A DNA stretch of 64,000 nt from Heterodera schachtii (taxonomy: Eukaryota > Nematoda > Chromadorea > Rhabditida > Heteroderidae). Below the pieces are notes generated by a model that was not told the DNA's origin, did not search any database, and was given only the letters and a program-made list of their open reading frames with translations. Numbering within the stretch: position 1 is the first letter of the stretch; each line of letters opens with the position of its first letter. The translations under genes were made by a program, and so were the position numbers. The DNA lies in contig SIJG01000055.1 in the NCBI GenBank assembly GCA_023374025.1, positions 434,001 through 498,000 of the forward strand. Direction: 5' to 3'. This document shows, piece by piece, positions 14,730 through 26,970 of the stretch.

Positions 14730-14992
14730 TTGAAAAATAAAGCAATATTTATTTATGAGAAGATGAAAACGACAAAATCATAAATCTGAGGAGAATTAGG
14801 ACAACCCTTTCACTATTCATTTACCAATTAAAGAAGAAGTAATAAATCGTTCCTGAAGCGTAAAACAAATAAAAACAGAAAAGGAAATGAGCGGAGAGAA
14901 GCGACAGATCAGCCAAAAGAAAAGAATAAATTAAATATGCAAAACAATGACACAAATTGATAACAAAAAACAACAAATTGCTTTCCCCGCGG

Positions 14993-17709
14993 TCATTCGC
15001 TGCTCGCACTGTTCAGTTGGAGCCTGCCACAGTCGGAACACACGTAAAATTGGATGCCAGCAACGTCGAAAGTGTCCTTTTTGTACTTAAGCCCAACACG
15101 AATTTGAACGGGGGACCAACAATGGTCAGCCAACAGCAGACGATTGCTGAATGGAGAATAATGAATAGAATGGAAATAAATTGGAGAGAGGAAAAGAGAG
15201 AAAGCAGAGGAGAGAAAGACAGACAGAGGACGGAGAGGAAAAGAGAGAAAGCAGAGGAGAGAAAGACAGACAGAGGACGGAGAGAGAGAAAGCAGAGGAG
15301 AGAAAGAGACAGACAGAGGACGGAGAGAGAGAAAGCAGAGGAGAGAAAGAGACAGACAGAGGACGGAGAGGGGTAAGAGAGATTTATGGGGGGGGGGGGA
15401 GACTGTGCATAGGAAGTGAAAGAAAAGAAAAACGTACAGCATGTCAATGGAGAAATTACGACACAGACAGACTTCGCGCTTCTGGTCAACGATCAAAATG
15501 TACTCTTCCGCATCCAACATTCGCCTGCGGTTGAAAAGGGTGGGCCTTTGAATGGCAATTAATTTGAAAAGACAAACAAACAAAAACGAACTGCTGCGCG
15601 TCGTAGTCGTTGTCCTGGTCCAAGTCAAACGGAACACTTTCAGCTTTCAAACGGGCAACAGATTCATTCAAATCCTGTGCGGTTTTGTAGGGTTAAAATG
15701 AATCCATCACAAATCATTGGAATTTGACGACCTGTTCATCGACACCCATCCATTCAGCCGAGTGTCTAACTGCGGTCATAAAGCACAAAGTCTGCACAAT
15801 TCGTTTGGGTATACGGACGAAGGACCGTTTGTTGCACTCCACACAGCGTGACCACATGTCGGAAGGACGGAGAATGATGCCAAGTTCGTCCAACAAGTTA
15901 CTGACCAACAGGGAAGGTGGGGTGGTGCCGTCGGTCGCAATTGGCACATTGACCACTTCGTTGTCTGGCATTTGGAGGGCGAGCTGAAAGTGTGCCAAAG
16001 TGTCGCCATGGCTTTGCAAAACATAACCAATAAATCTCCGTGACACCATTCTCCAAATGCCTCAATTGACCTGTTTATGTCCTTTGCCGGCGCTTAACAC
16101 CACAAATTTTTCGTCCTTCGACTGCTTGCAAAACTCGACAATTTGTTCACGGTCGCCAATCATTCGCGTGTCGAAGCCGCACTTGCGTAAACGTTTGCCC
16201 AACCCGAAAAGCATCGAGTCGACGATGAAGCGGACATCTCCAATGGTTCTGAAGCCGTCCAACACTCCGTTGGCTGATCGCTCAATTTCCCCGGCGGCTT
16301 TCTCAAAATGGCATTGTTGGCTTCGGCATCCGATGGCCTTCCCCTCCACTCACTTGCACGTTCAAAATGAAGTCCTCCTCGCCCTCCTTCACTCGCACCA
16401 ATTGTCCGCTGAGCAGCGGAATTGCCATCGTTGGTTTTGCCTTTTCTTCGTTGAAATCGATCAGTGAGTGCCGTTTCAACTCCTTGGCAAGTTCGTTGTC
16501 CTTCAATCTTTTCAATTTCGATGCCACAATTCTGAAGATCCGATTCAGACAGTGCGCGTCTTGCGCCGCGTATTTTTTCTCTGAAAATAAATGCCAAAGA
16601 TGGCCACTAAAATGCACTTACGCTCGAGACGGAGCGGCCGCTGACTCCAATTGCCTTCGCGTTCAGTTTTTTCTAATTTAATGTTCAAGAAGTACTCGGA
16701 CACTCCAGAAAGGGACAGCGTCGGCTTGGCCACGTCTGTGCGGTCGAAAACGATTCGGGACGCCTCGGGGTATTGGTCGACTTTGGAGAGCAGCCGATAC
16801 ATACAGACGACCTTTCTCACCGTCGGGAAAAGCTTTGCGATGAAAGGGAAAGTGCTGCGCAAGACACGCATGTCATTGCGAAAGTCGTAGCCTAAAGGGA
16901 TTTGCCATTGAAAGGAAATGCCGAAAAGAAAGGAATTTACTCCCTTTTAAACAAGCGATAAACGATGGCACAAAAACAAATCCCACCAATTTTCCTCGTT
17001 ACGTCAGTGCATAAAAGTGCGTCGAAGAAATTTAACCATTGACTTTCAGTCATCGTCCGACTCTCTTCCAACACGAGGACATCGACCAGAAAAACGGCTT
17101 TTGTTGTTGCGATTTGAATCAGTGAAATTCTGAGGAAATTTTAGACAACAAAAGCAAATTTATAATACCAAAAAAGAAATAAATGGTAAAAATCACTTTT
17201 CTGCTGCGCAAAGATAGTGAGGACGCCATTCGGCATCGATGCCAAAGAGTTCCTCGTTGTCGTGCCGAAGATGGTCAATCAGTTGCTCTAACTTCGGCCA
17301 CGTGTCGACGAGGACAATTTGGTGGCCGGGGGTCAACTCGCAGACGCACTGCTCTTCAATCTGTTGGTTCTGCAGGCGAATGGCAATGTCTCTAAATGTG
17401 CGAAAATGGAAGGAAGAAAATCGGATACAATCAAAAATCACTTTCTGATTTGGTTGCGGATTCGTTGCACTTCATCCGCGTTTTGCTGACAATAATGCCT
17501 CAATTCGGGGATGTAATCGTGCTCACCAAGTTCAAGCAATTCCGCAAAATGACACGCTCGTTCTGGCAACTTGGACTCGAACAGACGGCGGAAGTAATGG
17601 TCACGAACATCGGAAGAGAACTGCAGGGCATGCTGAAACAGAGACAGAAAAAGTGGGAAGAAAGGGCGAAAACGAAAAGTGGGACGAGGAAAGAAATCAG
17701 CAGAAAGGG

Positions 17710-17754
<45 letters not shown>

Positions 17755-17758
17755 AGGG

Positions 17759-17813
<55 letters not shown>

Positions 17814-17843
17814 TAGAGAGAAAAAGAGAGAGAGAGAGAGAGG

Positions 17844-17874
<31 letters not shown>

Positions 17875-19178
17875 GGAGAGATAGAGAGAAAAAGAGAGAG
17901 ATGGAAAGAAAACGAAAAAAGGGATGGGGAGGGAAGAAAAAACAATTGGCAAAAAAGCACAAATTTAAAAAAGTATTACGCGCGCTATCTCCTCAAATTG
18001 ACTCCATGTAATTTCTTTGTGGCACCAACGATAGTGATTGTATAACAAAGCGTTTTGCGTACCAAGCTTCATCAAATTAGGCACTTCACTTTCCGTTAAT
18101 TCGAAATTCTTGACGAACTTTCTGGTGAGCTAAATTTAAATAGGGCTTAAGTTTCTCGTAGCATTAAGCGGAACAGCATAGGTAACAATAACAATTAAAA
18201 GTGAGAAAGCGACATTTTTGAAAATTTAGGAAAAGTATAGCCCATTTTGACCGCCACAATTTGTCCTCCCTCGCCCCTTACCCAACCTTCTCCAATTGCT
18301 TTTGGTTTTTCATAATTTCCCGCTCATATTCATCCTCCGCTCGTCTGTTGCGCAAAACAAGGCCCAACAAATTGTCCAAATAATGAATGAGTTTATTACG
18401 TCGAAATTGACTTTCACCGACGAAAGGATAAATCAAAGCAGTTTGGTTTTCCAAAATAAGTTTACAAACGATCTAAATAGGGTCATTAAATTATATCAAA
18501 AGTCTATCAATTATTCCGAATCAAAACTCACTGTGTTAAATGGGAAATGGTCGCGCAGATTCAAATGGTCCATCCAAAAGACAGCCTTTGGCACTTCGTT
18601 CTCCAAAAGGGTTTTAATTTGAGCAATCGCAACTTCAACCATTTCCCTGTCCTTCAGATGGAATACGGAACTGATCGCTTCGATGTATTTGGTTTTAAGT
18701 CGGAAACACGGGACGAGCGCATCCAACTAAGGGAAAAGCCAATTTTAGTGACATGACAGGGAGCGGATCTCACGAGAAGAGTCTTATCAATGCGAAGGTC
18801 AAAAGGGATTTGTTGGCCTTGCGCGATTCCGAGTTTCTGAAATTCGTAAAATGCGAGCAGAGCGAGTTTGACGAGCGAAATGTCCAATTGCTCAGTGGTA
18901 AGTGACTTCACATATTTGACAACATTCAGAAAGCCTTCAAACACATCCGCGGAATCTTCCGACTCAAAATACATTCGCATCGTTCTTTGAATTATGTCAA
19001 ATTTCTCCATGTCGAAGGCTCTATTAATTTCCTTAATTCAAACGGACAGATTTGTTTATCGAATTTTGTTACTCACTTCATGGGTTTTTTTAATTTTCCG
19101 AACACAGTCTTGGAAAGATATTTTTGTGTCCAAAATCTCTTCAGCGGAAATCATAGGAGCGCCATCAAGTTCGACCAT
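14993..19178 (-). CDS. mut-7: MUT-7-like 3'-5' exonuclease with Mut7-C domain
   Basis: Orthologue or paralogue of C. elegans MUT-7/EXD3, a factor of small-RNA amplification and transposon silencing. Start at 19178 (MVELDGAPMISAEEILDTKI). Exons include 19077-19178, 18774-19020, 18532-18726, 18287-18472, 17980-18129, 17442-17632, 17197-17391, then about 16990-17130, 16620-16890, 16365-16580, 16080-16310 and 15714-16040, with the last ending at 14993. An N-terminal helical region is followed by a DEDDy exonuclease: LFGIDAEWRP carries the D-x-E of motif I, GYDFRNDMRVL motif II, and YAAQDAHC the Tyr/Asp of motif III. The C-terminal Mut7-C fold shows RFIVDSMLFGLGKRLRKCGF and zinc-ribbon pairs (RCVECNK, YVCSDCGR). 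All catalytic acids are present. Introns carry a 36-45-bp minisatellite (15186-15370) and a long GA microsatellite. It shares a 223-bp divergent promoter region with the RING1 gene. Confidence 0.88.
15186..15372. repeat. Purine-rich minisatellite in a MUT-7 intron
   Basis: About four tandem copies of a unit built on AGAGAGAAAGCAGAGGAGAG followed by AAAGACAGACAGAGGACGG, with 36-45-bp spacing. Lies between two coding exons of the MUT-7-like gene. Confidence 0.8.
17705..17905. repeat. (GA)n microsatellite in a MUT-7 intron
   Basis: Nearly pure GAGAGA tract of about 200 bp with interspersed GGGA and AAAA units, inside the intron 17633-17979. It opens long artefactual frames on both strands. Confidence 0.95.
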
Positions 19179-19401
19179 CTTAATTAAGAGAAAAGCGTAT
19201 TAAAATCCAAAAAAATGAAGAAGAGTAACAAAAAAAAAAGTAAAAAAAGATTAGCATGGCGAAATGTTTTTTGTAAAAAATTTGAATTAAATTCTTTCAA
19301 TTCGCAGATTTTCAAATTTCAGTTTAAAACTTCCAATAAATTTATTCAAATTGTCCTCAGTTTGTCTTTTTCATCCTTTTGACTTCTTTTTGTCCTTTCC
19401 G
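19179..19401. promoter_or_regulatory. Divergent promoter region, MUT-7-like / RING1
   Basis: Only 223 bp separate the two start codons on opposite strands. AT-rich, with no ORF and no motif I can name. The two genes probably share control sequences. Confidence 0.5.
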
Positions 19402-21672
19402 ATGTCTCTTAATCCATCGGCTGACCCTTTGGCTGGCATTTATCAGAAAGAACTCACTGAATATGACTTGGTTTTATTTTCATTGTACTTTTCTAAACTT
19501 TTTCTTTAGAATCGATTGCCGCATACTCTGAAAAAGGGGGAGGATGATCAGTTGCTGAAGCGGTCTGAATTGATTGATACGCTCAGCACGGAATTTTCAT
19601 GTCCAATTTGTTTGGATTTGCTGAAAAACACTATGGTCACGGTACGAATGGGTAACATTCTGTCGAAACCCAAAAGTTGAACACTATTTGTACCATTTTT
19701 TTCTGCTTTTGTTTGCTTTTACGTTAAAACTTTAAGGAATGTCTTCACCGTTTCTGTTCCGAATGCATCAAAAAATGCATTTACAAGGGAAATGTAAGAA
19801 AATGACCACCATTATTTAATTATCAATGGAATGAATCTTAGAGGGAATGTCCGACTTGTCGAAAGAAAATCATTTCCAAACGCAATCTCCGAGCCGACCC
19901 AAACATGGACAAATTGATCGACAAAGTAATAGCAGCAACAAATTCCACCGTTCTTCTCTGGACTGACGGTTGTTCTTCCGTTTTTCAGATTTGGCCTGAT
20001 CGTGAGCAGTACGAAGCGTTGCAACGCGAGAAGGCGCAAAAATGGAGCAAACATTTCGATGTTGTCGCATTGCAACGGAACATTGCGGAGGGAATGCGGG
20101 CGCAAGCGAAGGCACTCATTCGCCATTCGAATGCCGACGGAAACGAACCGACGACGACGAAAAGGGCGGAAGGGTCGGGACAGGTGGCGAATAAAGGTGC
20201 GATTGGAAAGACCATGTTCGAAATGCACCGTTTCTTGTCCTTTATCAGCGACTCGTTGTGCCTTCCACGAGGCTTTTCAGAATTTAAATGCGACTAATAT
20301 TTTAATTCATTTGTTCCAGCAAAAAAAGCTTCGCCACCTATTCAACACAATGCAATTTGTGCTCCCAAAAAACTATGTCTTCTTCCTCGTCAAAATGATA
20401 ACGCAAATGGTGAGTAGTAATTAATAAATGGGACTGGTGTCTAAAAAGCAATCATTTCGAAATTTTGAGATTGGATATATTGTGGTAATGTGTGTGTGTT
20501 TGTTGTTTTTCTGTTGCTTTTTCATGAGTATAAAACTACAGAGAAATTGTGAAAGGACAAAAAAGTAAAATGCAAACTGACAATGACTATTGTTGTTGTT
20601 TTTCTTTGTTTATTGTTGTTTTCAGCTGACTTTTACACTGATTCTTCCTCTGAATCTCCATCATCTTCATCCGGCAAAGACACTTCTTTTGACCCAACTT
20701 CTGATGCGGGGAAGGGCACGCAATTGTCCAAAAGTCTCATCGTCGACGTGGACGTGGGTCTGTTCAACAAAAGCGTTGATGACCGATTCATCGGACAATT
20801 AACGAGCAGAGAAGCTAAATTAGGCGGTAAAAGACCATTTATTTATTCGAATTGGCCATTAAATTATAGTGAAATGTGACCCACCAACTAACCAACCCCC
20901 TCCCGTCCCCAATATCCATTTCTAATGGTTATCACTGCTAATTGTTAAGGTGCGTCGTCAAATGTGGCAATGCCGTCGCCTCTTTCGTGTCAAACTGTGG
21001 AGGATGAATCGTCCGGAATTTGGTCCGCCTCTTCCTCGTCGTCTCCTTATCCCGCCAATGAAATTCTGCGTCTTTACACCCCAAATCCTCTCGATGATTG
21101 CAACACCAATTTTGGGTGATCTTTTTGACGTTTATTTGTATGACTATTGGATGATAGTATTGTGGTTCACTATTTTGAATTAATGTTTTTATTTTAAAAA
21201 CACAACTAAATTTCGAGGAGTTCAGAATTAACGTTTCGATGGAATCGGCGTTGAGAGAGTACGTGTCGAAGACGGGTCAGCTGGGACTGATCACAGTTGA
21301 AATTGTGCCTTTGCCCAAACTCCGCCGACCCATCGACGAACGTTTTCGAATGAAATTAATGCATCGGGCGACCGGTCAATTCATTTGTTATGGTAATCGG
21401 CTCATAATTTTTTTTCCAGTGGAAGAACTTCATGTTAAATTCATGAACATTTGTAAAAACATGGCCGAAGTCGAACTCAGTTTCTTCGTTCAGGTGACAC
21501 TCCGCGGATACCGCCTTTTCTCGTCAAGCTTTGTTTATTTTTTCAGTTGTATAATAATAAAATGACTCGTCTTCATGCCAATGAATCAATGTGCACGGTG
21601 TTGGCATTGGCGAGACGGCCGAACTTCTTCGATTATCCAACTGTCTTTTTCAACATTGAAGCCATTACCTGA
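19402..21672 (+). CDS. RING1/RNF2-type Polycomb E3 ubiquitin ligase
   Basis: Catalytic subunit of PRC1 that monoubiquitinates histone H2A; the C. elegans counterpart is SPAT-3. Start at 19402 (MSLNPSADPLAGIYQKELTE). Exons 19402-19470, 19510-19641, 19737-19793, 19842-19925, from 19989 to about 20191, and further ones to 21672. The C3HC4 RING is split over three exons: SCPICLDLLKNTMVT, ECLHRFCSECIK, RECPTCRKKIISKRNLRADP, with all zinc ligands present. Then comes the conserved IWPDREQYEALQREKAQKWS segment and a Ser-rich linker (FYTDSSSESPSSSSGKD). The C-terminal RAWUL fold follows (GLITVEIVPLPKL, KLMHRATGQFICY, MAEVELSFFVQLYNN) and the protein ends VFFNIEAIT. Exon ends in the linker are approximate. 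Confidence 0.9.
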
Positions 21673-21772
21673 TCAATCATTTTAGTCCCTGGCTTATTGC
21701 TGATAAATATTATATTGTAGACATTTTGGTTTAAAAATTTTCAACATCCGTGGGCTGTACCCATTTCAATTT

Positions 21773-22030
21773 GGGTAATCCTTCGAAATTTGTGTCCCGA
21801 CACAAAAAATAAAAAAAATTTTCTTACAAAATCACTTTTGCTAGGGTAAAAAAAGGCGCTGATCACGAATCCGAGGTCGGATTTTGAAAAATCACTGATT
21901 TTGTCAACATCATGTACTTGATTTTTTTGTTTTCTAAATTTTTGTCTTTCCTATACATTTAGTCGTTCATTCTAAAACTATTTATGAATCAATGGTTTTG
22001 CAAAATCCGAGCTCGGATTTAGCTCAATTT
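21773..22030. mobile_element. Truncated copy of the GGTAATCCTTCG element
   Basis: Begins GGGTAATCCTTCGAAATTTG and continues with GATCACGAATCCGAGGTCGG, as in the element at 29920-30789. The matching far end was not found, so this is a fragment. It lies just after the RING1 gene. Confidence 0.6.
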
Positions 22031-22159
22031 GTTAGATTCCATTAAAATTGTAATAAGTTTTAAACGACCGAATAAAGAACATTGTGAACTTCTTCATAAC
22101 CATGAGAAAATTTAAAAATTGGGTAAGCATTTCATTTGTCGTGGGAATGGCACATGCAA

Positions 22160-23570
22160 TTAATGCCCCAACCAATTGTTGGAAGTGCCACCGACGTTTA
22201 CATCCATCGCGGCCAAACCATCGTCAATATCAGTGAGGCGCAGATTCTTCATGTGGAAATGGCGCGACAGCAGAAGATAGGCGGACTTCATCAGATGCGG
22301 CGGGATGCCGAACATGGACTGTTGCCAACGCAATTCGTATTCGTAGCGCACGTAATTGGCCATTAGAGAGGCCAATTGTAAGGCATTCCCATGGTAATAG
22401 TGCCGCAACACCTGCCAGAGCAAAGGGAACTGGTCAAATGTCATTTCAGAGAATTGATTTTTGATTCAACACGAAAGCAACTCTAACAATATTTAGCCAT
22501 TCTAACAATTGGCAGTGATTTAAAATTTGAGCCAAATGACTGTTGTTGGTTTTGTTAAAATGACCTGCTCAAATTCCAAGCGAAGTTCATCCATTGTGCC
22601 CTCGAAAGTGACAGGTTCAAACCGACGCGTCAGAAGAAGTTGAGAATTCTGTTGCTGGTCGACCATTAGCGGATGTTTCTCCTCCAAATTGAGCGACTGC
22701 GATGAAAGAACTGAGAAAATAAAACACCATCAAAAGGAAATATAAAATGAAATGATCACTTTTGTCGATCATAAACGAATTCGAGAGCGATACTGAAGGA
22801 GGCAAAGGCTCGACTTGGCTTTGGACAGGCGAATGTTTGACGACGGATGTGTTTTTGTTCTCGTCGGGAGGGTCAGCGGAGTTGGCAAAATCTGACTCAA
22901 TGGGCGTACCTTTGCGTTTCCGATTATTGGCGACCGTTTGCTGAATTTGTTTCGCCATTTGTCAAGTAATTCAGCCTCCCCCCCCCCCCTCTATCACCTT
23001 TTTCAAAATTGCGAGCAGTTGTGCATGTGTCAAAGTTTCGCCGTCGTGTTCTCTGAGAACAAATGCAATGTCCGCCTCCTCTCCAAAACAATCGTCCATT
23101 TTGTTCTAAAAAAGGGGGGGGGGGCGTCGTTCATCGTGCGGCTTTCCTTCGCCCTCCATTCCGTGCCCTGTCCCCGTATTAATTCACCCGTTTCTCTGAT
23201 GCCCCCCCCCCTCAACTTCGCTCCCTTCCGCCGATTCTTTGCGTACCTTAGCAATGCGATAGTATTTCGCCACCGTCGTTCGGCACAGTCCGTACTGCTC
23301 CACCGCACTTTGAATCGGAGACCCATTTTGAAGCATTTGTTGAATGGCCGTCTTCATATTCTCTTTTTTCATCTTCTCCTCCACTTTCTTCGATTTCATA
23401 TTCGAGACGGAGTCTTCGACGACTTCTGCCACCACTAAATTCAAATATATTAGAAATATAATACTTTTAAAATCAATGCCTTTCTTACCACGAGGAAAGT
23501 GAGGCCAACAGTTCGGACTTTCCCTGCTGTTCCTTTTTGATGGTAATGTCAATTTGTTCTTTCGGTCCAT
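22160..23570 (-). CDS. Protein with a Psq-like helix-turn-helix, otherwise unrecognised
   Basis: Start taken at 23570 (MDRKNKLTLPSKRNSRESPN), 20-odd bases after a TTCCAG that could be a spliced-leader acceptor. The second exon encodes a lysine-rich helix and then MKTAIQQMLQNGSPIQSAVE QYGLCRTTVAKYY, a good fit to the Psq/Tc5-type helix-turn-helix DNA-binding motif. Further exons give MAKQIQQTVANNRKRKGTPI and a low-complexity segment, then LEEKHPLMVDQQQNSQLLLT. The C-terminal helical part (FPLLWQVLRHYYHGNALQLA, MANYVRYEYELRW) ends at 22160. Such HTH domains occur in transcription factors and in transposase relatives. I see no catalytic transposase core, so a host DNA-binding protein is the simpler reading. 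Intron limits are tentative. Confidence 0.6.
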
Positions 23571-23617
23571 GACCAATATTGGATTTTCTGGAACACATAC
23601 AGTCAGGTGCATATATT

Positions 23618-24090
23618 GGTAATACTTTGGTTTGTCCCCCCTATTTTTCGAAAAAAAATTTTTTTCTGTTTTCCAAAGTCATGAAAACATGTCTTCATGG
23701 GTTTTGGGGGTCGATGATCATGAATCGGGCATCCATTTCGACCAATTTCGGACCCCAGACCCGAACACTCGAACAAAAAGTCGAAAACTCAAATTTTTTA
23801 TTTTTCCATTTTTAGTCTAAAAATGGTCTAAAATGACTTTTTATGGAAGCATTAATGGTTTTTAATTCATTTTTGTGTATTTAAACAAATTTTAAAGAAA
23901 AAACAGAAATTTGAAAAATTTGAATTTTCGACTTTTTGTTCGAATTCGGGTCTGGGGTTCGAAATTGGTCGAAATGGATGCCCGATTCATGATCACCGAC
24001 CCCCAAAACCCAGGGAGACATGTTTTCATGACTTTGGAAAACAGAAAAAAAATTTTTCGAAAAATAGGGGGGACAAACCAAAGTATTACC
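23618..24090. mobile_element. Palindromic hAT-type MITE, 473 bp
   Basis: Begins GGTAATACTTTGGTTTGTCC and ends with the inverse complement GGACAAACCAAAGTATTACC. The two halves are near-complete inverted copies of each other. It is flanked by a perfect 8-bp duplication CATATATT (23610-23617 and 24091-24098), the length typical of hAT elements. Non-coding. Confidence 0.92.
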
Positions 24091-25932
24091 CATATATTTA
24101 ACAGCACTAGGCGTTTCGATATATTTGGCTTATAAAAAAATTAAATCAGGGTTCGGATCGGACAAACTCCCTTTCCAAGGACATAACGGGAAAATTCCAT
24201 TAAACCCACATATAATGTTTTCACGACTTTTTAGAACAAAAATAATTTTCTTCCAAAAAGGGGGCCCACCATCTATAGTATTACCGTCTTTTTTTTTTTT
24301 TGCGGCGCGCTTTTTCCAAAAAAAAATAGAGGAATAGGGGGTGTTTTTGAACCATATTTTAAAAAAACAAAAAGCGTAAAATTTTTTCTTTCGAATGTTC
24401 ATTTTCAAAGACACCTTGATTTCAAGGTATTTCCAAATTTTCAAGTGAGATAGCCTAATTTCAAGGTCGTCCGTATTATTCAAGGACAAACCCGAACTGA
24501 GAACACAGAAAAATCTGAGAAAATTCATGCAACATAACTTTTGATGCTTATCAAAAAAGTCTGGTAATTAGTTCAGTTTGTCCCCCCCTTTTTCGAAAAT
24601 TTTTTTTTATGTTTTCAAAAGTCATGAATAGGGCGAGGATTTTTAGTGGCCAAAAACCCCAAAATAATTAACTAAATAGTGACAAAAAATGCCAAAATAG
24701 TGGCAAAAATAGTGTCGAAAAAATTCTAAATTTAGGGGTGTAATTTTTTAAATAGCTGTTTTTTAATTTGAAAATAATTTAAAATTGAGGTAAATAATTT
24801 TATTCACTGATTGCAATTACAAATAAGATACATTTCAAAATTTGTGTGGGTAAAAGACATACGATTATCGGCCAAAAGTGATTTGTAAACGGAAAAAGAT
24901 CGTTCCACATCGCAAGATGTCAAAGGAGCAAATTTATAAAATGGGATAAGGTTTGGGGGAACATCTGATTCAGTGTTTTTTCCGGACAGAATCTGGCAAA
25001 ATTGGGAGACTTTTTCAATTCCATGGTTCTTGGCCACAATGTCCGCGAATTTTTTGCGAATTTCGTTTGCCTTTTCGCCATAAACATTGTCCATTTGATT
25101 GTGAACGCCTGCGAAAACATCCATGGCATCAAAAATGGTCATTCCTTGTGTTTCCAATTTTGTAATTGCAGTAGCCAATTGCCCAAAATTTGAATGGATG
25201 TAAGCAAGGTCCTGCCAAACTGAATTGTTGAAAGTCAATTGACATTCCTTGATACATACTGCATCATCCGAATTGAAAGAATTCACTACCTAAACAATCA
25301 AACCATTACTACAAAAAACTAAAATAAATAAGCCACCGCTTTTAATGCCTCAAAATGCTCCCAATAAAAGGACACGGCCGTTATCCAGGTCGTCCAACGG
25401 GTCAAAACTGGCCGAGGGGGGATGGACAATCCAGGGCACATCTCACGATAGACAGAAAGGCGCTGCGGCGCTTTCAGAAATACTTGCTTGGTTTTGCTTA
25501 TCAATTTGTCCACTTGCGCAAACTCGTCACGAACTTTTTCGGCCACACGATGCAATGCATGACACAAACAAGTCACATGCAACAAATTGGTATAAAAAAC
25601 CTGAAAAAGAGAAAAATAATTATTTTATTTTAATTTTTCTCAACTTTTAATTGCTTTCCGGCCTTTTTCATGTACGCGGCCCCGTCCGTGACCAAAAACC
25701 GCTGCCCGTCAAAATGTCCCTGCGTCATAATGTCCCCGCGTCATAATGTCCCCGCGTCATAATGTCCCTGCGTCATAATGTCCCCGCGTCATAATGTCCC
25801 CGCGTCATAATGTCCCCCAAGCTAAAAACAGTCAAAATGTCCCCAATTAAAATTAGCGAAAAGCGAATACATATTACACAATTTTAAGTTTTCATACTGT
25901 TTTTTTGGTAAATTTACTCATTTAGGGTCAAT

Positions 25933-26316
25933 ATGGATCGTAAAAAAATTGAAATTCTCCAAAAAAGTCGTAAGCATAAGTTTTTGGACAACGACAATGA
26001 AAACGAATCTGAGCATCGTGAACCAAACGACGAAAGCAACGACCGCGACGATTATTTTGAAAAACCAACTTACGTCAGACGAGCGTTCAGCGTCATTGTC
26101 GGCACCGCCCCTATGGAAATGGAGCAGTTTCTTCTCTACTTTGCGAGGACTTACATCGGAATGACGCAGCGCCAGCTGCTTGACGGCGCCAACGCGTTTG
26201 GAGTTCGTCCGGGTGGTCTTTCTCCACATTTTTCGTGTTTGTTTTCAGATTTACTCGTTTTATTTTCTTTCATTTGCGTTTTAAGCGTTCGCGGGGACAT
26301 CATTTTCTTCTGTTGA
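25933..26316 (+). CDS. ORF inside the nested Mutator-like element, function unknown
   Basis: 128 codons, rich in charged residues (FLDNDNENESEHREPNDESN) and then AFSVIVGTAPMEMEQFLLYF ARTYIGMTQRQLLDGANAFG. I do not recognise it. It may be a leftover of the element's transposase N-terminus or an accessory protein; its last part could be intronic. Confidence 0.35.
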   Translation: MDRKKIEILQKSRKHKFLDNDNENESEHREPNDESNDRDDYFEKPTYVRRAFSVIVGTAPMEMEQFLLYFARTYIGMTQRQLLDGANAFGVRPGGLSPHFSCLFSDLLVLFSFICVLSVRGDIIFFC

Positions 26317-26517
26317 ATCCGACCACGCATACTCACGGCAGCCCTTGCAATTTGGCATCAACTCGCCCGCCCCCTCAACACTATCATGGCCGTCAACAAT
26401 GGAGCAAAATTCGCCGTTGGTGCAGTACTCATTGAGTCCATCGTCAACGACGACATTGCAGCCAGGCACAGCAAAATTCACAAAATTGTTGAATTTTAAA
26501 TTTTTTAAGCCCGTCCT

Positions 26518-26970
26518 TGGGAAGAACCCGTCGTCCGCCGCGCAATGTTCCCAATTCCATATTGGAACGTGCACTCGCATGCGGCTTCTGCCCTCGCGAG
26601 GACCAACAATGGACTCGAAGCAACCCATCTTCATTTCTCAGTATTTTTTTTACTAAAAAACCCAAAAAAACTTCAATTTTAGAAAGGTCTTTGTCATCAC
26701 CCTGCCCTTTCCGACTTTATTTATGAAGTCAGCAGAAGTATTGACAGACAAGTGGACGCAGCGAGATCAGCCCGAAACTTCATACACAAACGACACAAAC
26801 GCTACGTGCTGCAGGACGCAGTCATCATGCGAATTTTGGCCGATGCAACATACAACAACGACGCCGAAATTCATGAGCTTATGACCGCTCTTGGCCTGCA
26901 GGTCGAAGGATACGCAGGAAAACTAAAGGAATATGAAAATTTGGAAGATTCGACCATGCATGCCCCTTAA
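26518..26970 (+). pseudogene. C-terminal fragment of a MULE transposase
   Basis: Frame FPIPYWNVHSHAASALARTN followed by NGLEATHLHFS matches the P-x-WNV ... RTNN-x-E-x-H motif near the end of animal MULE transposases. A GTATTT donor at about 26640 and a TTTTAG acceptor before AAAGGTCTTTG (26682) join it in frame to KGLCHHPALSDFIYEVSRSI DRQVDAARSARNF, ending at 26970. The catalytic DDE region and N-terminus are missing, so the element is non-autonomous. Confidence 0.65.

Noticed and set aside
17396..17962. GA/CT-repeat frames within the MUT-7 intron
   Set aside because: Pure microsatellite translation (EREREREG / SLSLSLSL) inside a well-supported intron.
24130..24528. 132-codon minus-strand ORF
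   Set aside because: Mostly poly-A/T and repeat-derived sequence; only its first few codons join the possible orphan exon.
25720..25830. Regularly spaced GTCATAATGTCCC repeats resembling a CRISPR array
   Set aside because: Units are directly tandem with no unique spacers, occur inverted at both ends of a transposon, and the genome is eukaryotic.
26281..26634. Minus-strand 117-codon cysteine-containing ORF in the MULE
   Set aside because: It overlaps the plus-strand WNV...RTNN MULE transposase segment, which has splice-site and family support.
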